A stretch of 64,000 nt of DNA. Origin: UBA5069 sp964560495. Its GTDB lineage: Bacteria; Chloroflexota; Anaerolineae; Caldilineales; Caldilineaceae. Shown here in pieces: positions 7,095 through 16,700 of this stretch (positions are counted from its first letter, which is position 1; the number at the start of each line of letters is the position of its first letter). The position numbers and the translations under genes were made by a program. The notes beneath the pieces were generated by a model. It was not told the DNA's origin, did no database searches, and saw only the letters and a program-made list of their open reading frames with translations. The stretch is from the NCBI GenBank assembly GCA_964560495.1, contig CAZLMM010000014.1, positions 35,530 through 99,529 of the forward strand. Direction: 5' to 3'.

Positions 7095-9053
7095 ATGAAT
7101 TCGAAACGTTTGCGCAGTGGTCTGGTCTACCTGGTGATCATCATCGCAGTGGGTGGTTTGCTCTATGCAACACTGGGACGGCGGAACGAATCACAGACAG
7201 TCACCGTGCCCATCGCTGAAGTCGCTGAGTTGATGCGGGCGGACAAAGTGAGCGCCATTGTCGTCAATGGCGATGATCTACGCGTCATACGCCGCGACGG
7301 TCCGCCTGTCGCCTCTCGCAAAGAACAATTGGTGGATGTTGTTGAGACGTTGCGCAACCTGGGAGTGACAACCGAACAGTTACAGGGCATCGAGCTGAGC
7401 GTCGCCTCACCCCAGTTTTGGGAAAACTGGAACGGCATTCTCTTTGCGCTTATCCCCATCGCTTTGTTGGGACTCTTCTTTTTCTTCATCTTGCGGCAGG
7501 CGCAGGGTGCTGGCAACCAGGCTTTTGGCTTCGGCAAGAGCCGGGCGCGCATGTTCACGGGCGATCGACCAACTGTCACGTTCAACGATGTGGCCGGCAG
7601 TGAAGAAGCCAAACAAGAGCTGCAGGAAGTTGTCGAATTTCTCAAAGAGCCTGAAAAGTTCGCCGCACTCGGCGCGCGCATCCCCAAAGGTGTTCTACTG
7701 GTCGGTCCGCCCGGCACCGGCAAGACGCTCATGGCAAAAGCCATTTCGGGCGAGGCCGGCGTGCCTTTTTTCAGCATCTCAGGCTCTGAATTCGTGGAAA
7801 TGTTTGTCGGCGTCGGCGCCAGCCGGGTGCGCGACCTGTTCGAGCAGGCCAAGAAGAACTCACCGTGCATCATTTTTGTCGATGAGATCGACGCAGTAGG
7901 GCGTCATCGGGGCGCTGGCCTGGGCGGCGCGCACGATGAACGGGAACAGACGCTCAATCAGATTCTGGTGGAGATGGATGGTTTCGACACCGACACCAAC
8001 ATCATCCTGGTGGCGGCCACCAACCGCCCCGACATCCTCGACCCGGCGCTCTTGCGCCCCGGTCGTTTCGACCGTCGGGTGACCATGGATTCGCCCGACG
8101 TAAAGGGACGCCGCGCCATCCTCGACGTACACGTGCGCGGCAAACCCCTGGCCGCAGATGTGGACCTGGACGTTATCGCCAAACAGACGCCGGGTTTTGC
8201 TGGCGCCGATATCGAGAATCTGGTCAACGAAGCGGCGATTCTGGCTGCGCGGCGCAACCGTCGCTCTGTAGGCACGGAAGAATTGCAGGAGGCTATCGAG
8301 CGAGTGATCGCCGGCCCTGAACGACGCAGCCGCCTGATTTCGCCCAAAGAAAAACAGATCGTTGCCTATCACGAGGCAGGACACGCAGTCGCCATGCACT
8401 TCCTGCCCAATCACGACCCGGTGCACAAGGTGACGATTGTTCCACGCGGCATGGCTGGGGGGTACACCATGAGCCTGCCCGAAGAAGAGACCCACCAGGT
8501 GACCATGGAGAAGTTTCGGGCCCAACTCGTGGCCCTGCTGGGCGGCCGAGTTGCAGAGGAAATTCGCTTCGTGGACGTGACCACTGGCGCCAGCAACGAT
8601 TTGGAACGCGTCACCGGTCTGGCCCGGGCGATGGTCACCCAATGGGGCATGAGCGAGCGGCTCGGTCCCATACGCTACGGTCAGCGCGAAGAAATGATGT
8701 TCCTCAATCGCGCCTTTAGCGAGCATCGCAATTATAGCGACAAAGTGGCCCAGGAGATCGATGAAGAGGTGCGCCGCATCGTCGATGAAGCCCACGAACG
8801 CTGCTATCAGCTCCTCACCACCCATTGGGAGAAGATGGAGAGGCTGGTCAGCGCACTGTTGGAGGTGGAAACCATCAATGCGCCTGAGTTCGAGGCCCTC
8901 ATGCGCGGCGAGACGCCTTTCACCAAGTCGACGCTTTCGGGCGGACCCAAAGCGCCCCCGCGCGAGATCAAGAATGAAGAACCAACGCGCACCGAGAACA
9001 AGAGAAGCGACAGCGGCATCGATCTGAGCGGGTCCCTGCCTGCTCCAGCATAG
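7095..9053 (+). CDS. ftsH: ATP-dependent zinc metalloprotease FtsH
   Basis: A 652-residue membrane AAA+ protease that degrades misfolded membrane proteins and short-lived regulators. A first membrane segment lies at about residues 9-26 and a second at about 114-135, with the short periplasmic FtsH domain between them. The AAA+ domain has Walker A GPPGTGKT near residue 205, Walker B IIFVDEIDAVG near 260 and the second region of homology with RPGRFDRRV. The zinc site HEAGH is near residue 426, and the third metal ligand region follows. The C-terminal tail is hydrophilic and Lys/Glu-rich. Length is normal for the family. It opens a plus-strand run with a membrane protein, ubiA-like and GH1 genes, behind a clear promoter and palindrome. 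Confidence 0.98.
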   Translation: MNSKRLRSGLVYLVIIIAVGGLLYATLGRRNESQTVTVPIAEVAELMRADKVSAIVVNGDDLRVIRRDGPPVASRKEQLVDVVETLRNLGVTTEQLQGIELSVASPQFWENWNGILFALIPIALLGLFFFFILRQAQGAGNQAFGFGKSRARMFTGDRPTVTFNDVAGSEEAKQELQEVVEFLKEPEKFAALGARIPKGVLLVGPPGTGKTLMAKAISGEAGVPFFSISGSEFVEMFVGVGASRVRDLFEQAKKNSPCIIFVDEIDAVGRHRGAGLGGAHDEREQTLNQILVEMDGFDTDTNIILVAATNRPDILDPALLRPGRFDRRVTMDSPDVKGRRAILDVHVRGKPLAADVDLDVIAKQTPGFAGADIENLVNEAAILAARRNRRSVGTEELQEAIERVIAGPERRSRLISPKEKQIVAYHEAGHAVAMHFLPNHDPVHKVTIVPRGMAGGYTMSLPEEETHQVTMEKFRAQLVALLGGRVAEEIRFVDVTTGASNDLERVTGLARAMVTQWGMSERLGPIRYGQREEMMFLNRAFSEHRNYSDKVAQEIDEEVRRIVDEAHERCYQLLTTHWEKMERLVSALLEVETINAPEFEALMRGETPFTKSTLSGGPKAPPREIKNEEPTRTENKRSDSGIDLSGSLPAPA

Positions 9054-9093
9054 CGGGGACCATCCCGCACTCTTTCCCAATCCCTATCGGCCC

Positions 9094-9897
9094 GTGAACT
9101 CGATTGAGCCTCGGCGCACCTCAAGTGTACACCCAAATGGGCAAGCGCCAGGTTTAGCGCTGCAAAACAAGACGCCTCTCCAGGGAAGCGCACAGACAGT
9201 CTTTCCCCCAGACAACGCCCCCATCACCTGGAACTCCTTCTTCTATGTCTTTCAACGGGCCACATTCGCCGGCGCCAGACTGGTGCGGGCTGTGTGGGTC
9301 GTTGGAATTGGCGTCTTCCTCTTGTGGCTGCCCGGTTGGCTACCGGGCGGCCAATGGGTGAGCGTCGCCATGGTCCTTGTTCTGGCAGCCTTCACTGCCA
9401 TCGGCTGGCGGCTGCGTCGCAACGATTATGTGTCGTTCCAAGCTGATGGGCGCCCCCAGACGCCGCCCGCTTCTTTGCCGCCTGAGACCAAGATCGGTGT
9501 TCATGTGACGGGTCTGCTCAGCGTGGAAGGGCGAGAACAGCGATTCACCTGGTTGCCGGCGTTCTATCGTACATTCGCCACCCGGGAACATGCCCTCATC
9601 TGTCACTGCAACACAACCCACAGTCTGGGCATCGGCCGCTGGCCCAACGAAGAGATCGGGCTATGGTACGTCTTCTTTCGGCCCGATGAAATTCGCCTGT
9701 TGAACTGGGGGAGATTGCACTACGGTCGCTATGCTCGGCGGACAATTGTAGTTGACTATGAGCAAGTGATCACAAACCCGCGCAATGAGCGACAACGCAC
9801 CATCCGTGAACGTCTCTATATCGCTTGCGATAATGAGATGGACGCTCACCTGGTGTTCGCCGACCTACTTTGGGACACGCAAAAATCAGCCAAATGA
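9094..9897 (+). CDS. Conserved-looking membrane protein of unknown function
   Basis: A 267-residue protein starting at GTG 9094, 40 bp after ftsH. Residues 1-45 are polar and unstructured-looking. Two adjacent hydrophobic segments follow (VRAVWVVGIGVFLLWLPGWL and VSVAMVLVLAAFTAIGW) and then a basic loop RLRRNDY. The rest, about 165 residues, is a soluble domain rich in beta-type sequence, containing TKIGVHVTGLLSVEGREQRF and RRTIVVDYEQVI. A hairpin of two helices with a cytoplasmic beta domain recalls PH-like or bPH membrane proteins, but I cannot assign a family. Its stop overlaps the next start as ATGA (9894-9897), so translation is probably coupled to the prenyltransferase. Confidence 0.7.
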   Translation: MNSIEPRRTSSVHPNGQAPGLALQNKTPLQGSAQTVFPPDNAPITWNSFFYVFQRATFAGARLVRAVWVVGIGVFLLWLPGWLPGGQWVSVAMVLVLAAFTAIGWRLRRNDYVSFQADGRPQTPPASLPPETKIGVHVTGLLSVEGREQRFTWLPAFYRTFATREHALICHCNTTHSLGIGRWPNEEIGLWYVFFRPDEIRLLNWGRLHYGRYARRTIVVDYEQVITNPRNERQRTIRERLYIACDNEMDAHLVFADLLWDTQKSAK

Positions 9898-10802
9898 CCA
9901 GCGGGAAAGAAGCAACGGCGACTCAGGGGAATGAGCCTGGCCCAACGCCCACGCTGCTCCATCACTTGCCTGGCGTCCTTCGGCTGTTGCGGCTGAGCAA
10001 TTCAGCGCCGGCCAGCGTGCTTGTTCTGCTGGGCGCAAGTCTTTGTCAGCCTGGTTCCTTGCCAGCGCGCGCCTGGCTGGCGGCCGTCGCCATGTGGTGC
10101 GTCACTGCCTTTGGCTATGTCAGCAACGATATTGCAGACCTGGCGGAAGATCGCATCAACAAGCCAGACAGACCCTTGCCCAGCGGCCTGGTGGCGAAGG
10201 AAACGGCTGTCCTCATGGCAGCAGGATTGGCTGTAACAGCGCTCGCAATCAGCCTCGTGGTGGGCTGGCTTGCCGCAGTGGCGGCAGGCAGTGTGTTGAC
10301 GCTCCTGATGCTCTACAACCTGCGTCTGAAGGCCGTTCCAATTGCGGGCAATGCCCTGGTGGCCGTGCTGGCCGGTTGCGCGCTGAGCACCGGCGCAGTG
10401 GCAGCCTATGGTCTGAATTCGGCTGCTTTGCAAGCCACCCTCGGCCCGGCCATGCTGCTTGTTTGGTTCATCTTTGGTCGCGAGGCGCTCAAGACCGTCG
10501 AAGATGTGCATGGCGACAACGCGGCTGGCAAACACACGCTGGCGCTTGCATGGGGCGCAGAGAGGACGGCGCGCTGGTTGCTGCTTCCGGCGGCCTGTAC
10601 ATGCCTGATTGCTCTCTGGTTGTGGCTTGTTCAGGGCTACTCAAGCATGTTTCTGGCGCTTGTTTTGGCAGGCGTCACCCTGCCGCTGTGTTACAGCGCG
10701 CTGCACCTGTGGTCGAATGCCGCGCCGCAACGCGTCTCCCGTTGCCTGGCGTTGCTCAAGGGCAGTTATTTCGCTGGCCTGCTGGCGCTCTTTCTCCGCT
10801 GA
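9894..10802 (+). CDS. UbiA-family prenyltransferase
   Basis: A 302-residue multi-pass membrane enzyme. I prefer the ATG at 9894, which overlaps the upstream stop as ATGA, over a TTG at 9870. The first Asp-rich motif is NDIADLAEDRINKPDRPLPSG, which binds the prenyl diphosphate through Mg2+. The second is EALKTVEDVHGDNAAGKHTL. Six to nine hydrophobic segments cover the rest. Members move an isoprenoid chain to an aromatic or glycerol-phosphate acceptor (quinones, chlorophyll or haem O pathway, archaeal-type lipids). NKPDRPLPSG is common in geranylgeranylglycerol-phosphate and 4-hydroxybenzoate type enzymes. No quinone or chlorophyll genes are nearby to identify the acceptor. Confidence 0.9.
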   Translation: MTSGKEATATQGNEPGPTPTLLHHLPGVLRLLRLSNSAPASVLVLLGASLCQPGSLPARAWLAAVAMWCVTAFGYVSNDIADLAEDRINKPDRPLPSGLVAKETAVLMAAGLAVTALAISLVVGWLAAVAAGSVLTLLMLYNLRLKAVPIAGNALVAVLAGCALSTGAVAAYGLNSAALQATLGPAMLLVWFIFGREALKTVEDVHGDNAAGKHTLALAWGAERTARWLLLPAACTCLIALWLWLVQGYSSMFLALVLAGVTLPLCYSALHLWSNAAPQRVSRCLALLKGSYFAGLLALFLR

Positions 10803-10815
10803 AAGGATCATCCTG

Positions 10816-12123
10816 ATGCAGTTCCACACTTTCCCCGCCAATTTTCTCTGGGGAACAGCTTCATCGGCCCATCAAGTCGAGGGCGGCAATCACAACAATC
10901 AATGGCATCAGTTCGAGCAGCGCCCTGGCGCCATCTGGCGGGGAGAGAAGAGTGGGCTGGCATGTAATTGGTGGCGTAACGCCGAGCAAGATTTCGAGTT
11001 GATGGCGCGGTTCGGTCTAAATGCCCACCGCCTGAGCGTGGAATGGAGTCGCATCGAACCAGAGCCTGGCAAATTCGACTACGCAGCCGTCGACCGCTAT
11101 CGCGCCATGTTGGATGGGCTGAAAACGCGCGGCATCCTGCCCATGGTCTGCTTCCACCACTTCACCAATCCATTCTGGTTGGAAGAACGCGGCGCCTGGG
11201 AGAATCACGAGTGCATCGAACGCTTTCAGCACTTCGTGCGCTTCACCTGCGCGGCTCTCAGCGACCTTTGCCAGCATTGGCTCACCATCAATGAGCCGCT
11301 GGTCTATGTGCATCATGGCTATCTTGAGGGTATCTTTCCACCCGCCAAAAGAAACCAATGGCTGGCGTTGGTTGTCTTCCGCAACATGCTGCTGGGTCAT
11401 GGCGCAGCCTATCACACCATTCACGCCATTCAACCGCACGCACAGGTAGGCAACGCTTCGGCAGTGCGCGCCTTTTGCGCCCTGGATCCAAGCCGGCGCA
11501 GAGACCGCTTTGCCGCGCACGTGGCACGCTATCTGTCCGAAGATGTCTGGTTCCGCGCTATCAGCAGCGGTCGCATCTTGCCGCCGCTAGGCGCCGGCGA
11601 ATATCACCCACTCGTACACGATAGTTTTGATTTTCTGGGATTGAACTACTACACGCGCACGGTCATGCGCTTTCACCCCAGTCCGCTACGGTTCTTCGGC
11701 GAGCAGACGCTTCCCGTCGGCGTAGAACTGTGCGACAGCGGGCGCGATGGGCCTTACGGCTGGTATGCGCCGGATGGTCTGCATGATGCGTGTATGGCGG
11801 CCAGTCGCTTTGGCAAACCCATCATGGTCACAGAGAACGGCGTGCCCGACGCCGACGACGATCAGCGTCCACACTGGCTGCTCAGTCATCTGCAGGCAGT
11901 GCACGCCGCCATTCAAGACGGGGCGGATGTGCGGGGATATTTTCACTGGACCTTCACAGATAATTTCGAGTGGGCCGAAGGGTGGGGGTTGCGCTTTGGG
12001 CTGGTGGAGATCGACCCGGCGACGCAAGAACGGCGACCGCGTCCCAGCGCGCACCTCTATTCCCAAATCGCCCGAACCAATCAGATTACGCCGAAGATGG
12101 TAATGCAGTACGGTATGGGATAG
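10816..12123 (+). CDS. Glycoside hydrolase family 1 beta-glycosidase
   Basis: A 435-residue protein starting at ATG 10816 (GAAAGGA at 10801-10807), 13 bp after the prenyltransferase. GH1 hallmarks are present in order: FPANFLWGTASSAHQVEG at the start, RLSVEWSRIEPEPG, the acid/base Glu160 in LTINEP, LNYYTRTVMRF and the nucleophile Glu340 in VTENGVPD. FHWTFTDNFEWAEGWGLRFG forms the aglycone side near the end. There is no signal peptide, so it is cytoplasmic and probably splits short beta-linked oligosaccharides taken up by the cell. Length is slightly below the usual 440-480 residues. It converges on xisI with only three bases between the stop codons. Confidence 0.95.
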   Translation: MQFHTFPANFLWGTASSAHQVEGGNHNNQWHQFEQRPGAIWRGEKSGLACNWWRNAEQDFELMARFGLNAHRLSVEWSRIEPEPGKFDYAAVDRYRAMLDGLKTRGILPMVCFHHFTNPFWLEERGAWENHECIERFQHFVRFTCAALSDLCQHWLTINEPLVYVHHGYLEGIFPPAKRNQWLALVVFRNMLLGHGAAYHTIHAIQPHAQVGNASAVRAFCALDPSRRRDRFAAHVARYLSEDVWFRAISSGRILPPLGAGEYHPLVHDSFDFLGLNYYTRTVMRFHPSPLRFFGEQTLPVGVELCDSGRDGPYGWYAPDGLHDACMAASRFGKPIMVTENGVPDADDDQRPHWLLSHLQAVHAAIQDGADVRGYFHWTFTDNFEWAEGWGLRFGLVEIDPATQERRPRPSAHLYSQIARTNQITPKMVMQYGMG

Positions 12124-12126
12124 AAG

Positions 12127-12459
12127 TCAGACAGCATACTCGATGTAGGGGCGTTTGTAGGCCGGCTGATAGGCCACCACGATATCGTCTTTGGGCACCC
12201 CTAATTGCACCAACTCATTCGCCACACCTGTTTCAGTGCCATCGTACTGAATCCAGATCTTGTCATTTTTCAGGTCGAGGTGCAAGAGACAGCCATACTT
12301 TCGACGTTGCCCATGCCAGCCAGCATGGACCAACTGATAGTGATCCCGTTCTGTGTCAAAAATCGTCTGCATCTCGACTTCACCGTAGGCGGGCTTATAG
12401 CCGGCGTGTCGGGTGATCACAGTCTGGATGAGCTGACGGTATTGCTCGTTCTTTGCCAT
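12127..12459 (-). CDS. xisI: XisI-like protein
   Basis: A 110-residue protein, normal length for XisI. Characteristic parts are YRQLIQTVITRHAGYKPAYG, VEMQTIFDTERDHYQLVHAGW, LHLDLKNDKIWIQYDGTE and GVANELVQLGVPKDDIVVAY. The family is named after the fdxN-element excision factors of heterocystous cyanobacteria, but it is widespread in Chloroflexota and cyanobacteria without any such element, so the name says little about function here. It sits directly after xisH, whose reading frame is broken, and overlaps its last codons by 43 bases. No fdxN element or recombinase is present in the window. It ends three bases from the GH1 stop on the other strand. Confidence 0.88.
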   Translation of the reverse strand: MAKNEQYRQLIQTVITRHAGYKPAYGEVEMQTIFDTERDHYQLVHAGWHGQRRKYGCLLHLDLKNDKIWIQYDGTETGVANELVQLGVPKDDIVVAYQPAYKRPYIEYAV

Positions 12460-12862
12460 AAAACAATCACCTCTTCTTGAACATCATATACGAGGTACTC
12501 AATCGCGTTATATACCACCGCCTCTCGCACAAAAGGCAGGGTGAAGAATTGCTCAAAGACATCAAGAGGGATGGCTAAGAATAGCACACGCTGCGAGTCC
12601 TCCTTGCTGAGCGCAAGGTCGTAATTGCGATATTGGCCCACTGCCAAGTGAAACTCATAGATCGCCCATGTCTCACAAAGCTCTTGATTTCAACTGCAAT
12701 TTTCTGTCCTTCTTTCTCGGCGGCTAGCAGTTGCTCAGCGCCAAGGTCTATAGACATCTCCACACCGCCAACCTGCAAAGTCAATGGGTCATGGGTGATA
12801 CTCCAACCTTCCTTTTCCAATGCCTTACGCACTGCCTGGTGAAAGAGATCTCGCACAGCCAT
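12417..12862 (-). pseudogene. xisH: xisH with a one-base frameshift
   Basis: The N-terminal half (start ATG 12862) reads MAVRDLFHQAVRKALEKEGW, HDPLTLQVGGVEMSIDLGAE and KEGQKIAVEIKSF. The Asp, Glu and EIK residues form the PD-(D/E)XK-like nuclease core known for XisH. Just after KSFV the frame goes wrong. The rest continues in another frame as IYEFHLAVGQYRNYDLALSK, then FLAIPLDVFEQFFTLPFVRE and VIVLWQ, stopping at 12417. Aligned to the family spacing (KSF, four residues, then AVYEFH), one base is missing between about 12668 and 12676. Total length would be 148 residues, near the usual 139. It is either a recent pseudogene, a sequencing error, or programmed frameshifting; I think one of the first two. 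Confidence 0.8.
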
Positions 12863-13093
12863 GCCTACGTCTTCGCTCTCTTTATAACCTGGTGGATCAA
12901 CGAAATCGCTAAAACGATCATATCACCGATTTGGCGGCAACGCACAAAGAACAGGGTGACGATAGTTCGCCACTGCTTGACTTCACGACAGGATGATGCT
13001 ATACTCAACTATAACGCAATGCGTCATAACTCACTCATAGCTTTCCGTCCAGGGCGTATCGAAGTGCTGTGGATGGAGAAAGGATTCGATTCA

Positions 13094-13543
13094 ATGACAA
13101 CACTATTGGCAGTTCCCAATGCAACAGCGAAGACGGGTATGCGCCCGGCTCGCATCTATGTCGGCGCATGGGGGCTGGTGTTTGATGCGGTTCGAGGCGT
13201 CTGGCGCGACCCGCAGGAATTCCTCGACTCTGTAGAGCAGCGGGGGATCAGGGTGGAACAAGTGCTCAATCGCCAGTTGGGGCGCGTCGGCTATGATCTC
13301 GGGTCGCTTACCGATGTGTTTACGCGGCGACTCTCCCACTACCTGCGCGGGCTCCAGAACCAGCTTGCACAAACCGGCCAACTGGCGGAAGATGAGATCG
13401 AAAAGCAGGTGGAGCGCACATTGGAACGGCTGGGTATTCCCAACCGCGAGCGCATTGAAAAGCTGACCCATGAAATCGAGACACTGAACGCCAAGATTGA
13501 CCTGGAATTGGCTCGCTACGCTGAAAGCGAAAAGACAGCGTAA
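13094..13543 (+). CDS. Phasin-like / polyhydroxyalkanoate granule-associated protein
   Basis: A 149-residue protein; start ATG 13094 with GAGAAAGGA at 13075-13083. An upstream extension of the frame to 12731 runs antisense through xisH and is not credible. A short N-terminal part (RIYVGAWGLVFDAVRGVWRD) is followed by long amphipathic helices. It ends with EKQVERTLERLGIPNRERIE and KLTHEIETLNAKIDLELARY, the pattern of PhaF/PhaI-type phasins (a helix, 'LGIP.R..I', then a coiled coil). Phasins coat storage granules or act as general chaperone-like coiled coils. No pha synthesis genes are in the window. A strong terminator follows at 13611. Confidence 0.65.
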   Translation: MTTLLAVPNATAKTGMRPARIYVGAWGLVFDAVRGVWRDPQEFLDSVEQRGIRVEQVLNRQLGRVGYDLGSLTDVFTRRLSHYLRGLQNQLAQTGQLAEDEIEKQVERTLERLGIPNRERIEKLTHEIETLNAKIDLELARYAESEKTA

Positions 13544-13610
13544 CCGCGCTGCGTTTGGCGTGGAACATTCATGACCCACATCTTCCAGGAAGTTCCCCAG
13601 CTTCTAAGAT

Positions 13611-13650
13611 AAAAAGAGGCCTGCGACCAGTGGTCGCAGGCCTCTTTTTT
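13611..13650. terminator. Strong bidirectional Rho-independent terminator
   Basis: A perfect 18-bp stem (13611-13628 with 13632-13649), loop AGT. The stem ends in six T on the plus strand and starts with five A, so it works in both directions. It lies between the phasin-like gene (plus) and the end of the giant DUF11 gene (minus). A degenerate TCTTCCAGGAAG hairpin lies directly before it at about 13580-13610. Confidence 0.9.
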
Positions 13651-13705
13651 GTTTCTCACTGGGAGTATGGTCAGGGTCGACCACACTCCCAGTCTTCGTT
13701 ACTTG

Positions 13706-16700
13706 CTACCGGGTAATCACCGGCAGGAAGGTGCGGCGAGTCTGATCGGGGCTGGCAGGCTCCGGCGCATCCGGGTCGTTCGTCGGCGGCACGATGCAGA
13801 CCTCGGCGCTGTCGGTGTTGTTGTCTGTCGCCTCTTCACCTGGCGTGCGTATTGTCGCTGTGTTGGTGACGCAGGTGGTTTCGCCCACCGACGACGACAC
13901 CTTCACGGCGAAGTTCAACGAACCAGTCTCGCCAGCCTTGACCGGGCCAACGTCGTAGACGCAGCGTGTGCCAGCCGGTGCGCCGTCGATGCAGCTCCAC
14001 GTTGGCGTGCTGTTGGCTACATTGAAGACCGACAGGTCAGGCACTTCCTCGATGATGGTGACGCAAGCCGCATCAATGTTGGTCAGGTTGGCATAGTCGA
14101 TCTTGAAGATCGCAATGCCGCCTGGCACCACCTGGGCGTTCAACGCCGACTTGTTGATCGTCAGGTCAACTGACTGATCCGACAGACAGGCGATGGAGCG
14201 CTCCTTGCGGTCAACATTGTTGCTGGTGTCCGGATCCGGCGTCACGCTGCCCACTCTGGCCACATTGTTGATGTCCAGGGCGTCGTTGGATTTGACCGTG
14301 ATCAAAATCTGCCAGTTCTCGCCCGCCGCCATCGGCCGTCCAGGCGTGCAAACCACCGTCTCGTCGTAATCGGTGACGGTGATTGGCGCCGCCGGCGTGC
14401 ACTTGGCATCCGGGAAGTTGCCGCTCAGGTTCGGGTTGATGGCCAGGATCTGGAAGGTGCCCTTGGACTGGCGGCCCACATCCGACATCATATGGTCAGT
14501 CACCGTCACCGAGTAAGCTGTGCTCGGGCCGAAGTTGTACACATCCAACGTGTAGCGAATCTCGCCGCCAGCCATGATCACGCCGTCCGGCTTGGCATCC
14601 TTGGTGATGGACAAGTCAGCCGAGCAGTCGGTGAAGACCACCGGTTCGGCCACGTTGTTCGCCAAATTGGTTTCTGGCGTGACAGCGCTGACCTGGCCTG
14701 GGGCCTTCATCACCTTCTCGCAGACTGCCGTGTCGGCCACCTGGACGTAGACCTTGAATTCCGCCGACTGGCCAGGCTTGAGGTTGCCCAACGAGCAATT
14801 CGTCAAGGCAGATCCACAGGCCGCGTCAACCGCATCCAATCCGCTGACGCCGGCAGCCACCGCCGCCAGCACCGGCGAGTTGAGCGTGTCGGCCAGGTAG
14901 ATCAGGCCCGCCGGCAACGAGACCGTCAACCGGACATCATTCGCCACGGCTGGGCCGCGGTTGGTCGCCCGGTAAGTCAACACTACCGCCTCGCCTGTCA
15001 GCGCCGAAATCGGATCCGCCTGAGCCGTCAGGTGCAGGTCAGTGACGATGGTCACATTGACCGACGCCGTGACCTGGCTGGTGGCGCTCAGGTTGTCCGC
15101 CGTGACGCTGTTCACCTTGACGCCCGGCGTGATGTCGCTGTCAACCGACGTGCGGATGAAGACGACCACCTGCTTGCCAGGCTGCAGGCTGTCGATGACG
15201 CAGTTGACCTGCGGGGCGAACAGGTCGCTGCAGCTCACCTTGCCAGTCGGGATGCTGTCGCCGGTCACGAAAGTGAAGCCAGTCGGCAGCGTGTCCACCA
15301 GCATGATGTCGTACTGCGCCGAAACGCCCACATTCTTCACCGTGATCATCCAGTCCACCGTGTCGCCCGGAACAGCCAGCGACTTGTTGGCCTTCTTCAC
15401 CACGTCGAGCAGCAGGTTCGCCAGCACCGTCGTGGATGTCGTATCCGAGTTGTCGGCTGTGTCGTTGTCGTAGGTGGCTGATGTCACCGTCACACCGTTG
15501 ATCAGGTTCGTGCCATGAGGCAGGTTGGCGTTGACGCTCACGTCGATGACGACCGTGGCGCTGGCGCCGCTGGCCAAGTTGCCCAGGCTGCACTTCACCG
15601 TGGCGCCCACCTGCGGGCAGTTGCCCTGGCTTGGCGTCACCGAAAGCACCGTCAGACCGGCGGGTAAGTGGTCGATCACTTCCACGTTCACAGCCGTGGA
15701 CGGACCGCCATTGCTCACCAGGATGCTGTACTGCATGGTGCTGCCGGAAGTCACCGTGACCGGCGCCGTCTTCTCGACGGACAGGTCGCCCAGGGCGTCG
15801 ATCTGATGTTCGACCTTGGCATGGTTGTTGTTCATGTCTGGGTCTTCGTCAGCGCCGCTCACGTCGGCCACATTGTTCATGCTCTGCGGCTGCTCAGCCG
15901 TGACCGTCATGGTCAGGATGCGCTGCTCGCCGGGCATCATGTTGCCCAGAGCGCAGCTCAGTTGCTGGCTGCCTGTGGCTGTGCCGTTGGACGGCGTGCA
16001 GCCTGGCGCACTGAAGGTGAACGTACCGCTCGACGCCATCAGGTCGGTCACAACCACGTCATGGGCCACACCGGGGCCGAAGTTGTCCACGATCACGGTG
16101 TAGACCAGCGGCGCGCCTGCCCAGACTTCGCCGTCGGGTTTGCCGAACTTGCGAATGGCCAGGTCGGCCAGGGTGTTAACCACCACGCTGGCGTCGTCGC
16201 TCACCGGGCTATTGCCCGAGGTGCTCGTCGTCGCCACGACCGAGTTGAGCAGCGTCGTGTTGTCGGGCACGTCCACATTCACCTGGACGTAGAGCTTGAC
16301 TTCCTTGGCGTCGCCTGGTTCGATGGCGTTGAGATCACAGACCACCACACCGGCGGACACTTCACTGCACAATGCGCCCTCGGCCCACTTGAAGGTGACG
16401 CCGCTGGGCAGCGTGTCGGTGACCATCACGGCCTGCGCCGTGGATGGGCCGTCGTTGCTGACCCGCACCAGGTAGTAGAAGACCTCGCCCGTGCTTGGGT
16501 TGCTGGCCGACGCTGTCTTGTCCACCGCGATGTTGGCAATCGCCGCAACAGTGTCGGTCACTGGGTCGCTCTCCACCACGATAGCGTTACTGGCGAAACT
16601 TTCCGCCGTGTTGGTGATGACCGTACCATCCGGCACGTTTACATCCACCATCGCAGTGACAACGATCACCTCGGCTTCGCCAGGCATGATGTCGCCCAGG

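Noticed and set aside
12127..12862. xisHI as part of an fdxN-like excisable element
   Set aside because: No site-specific recombinase or nif gene is present; the families are common in genomes that have no such element.
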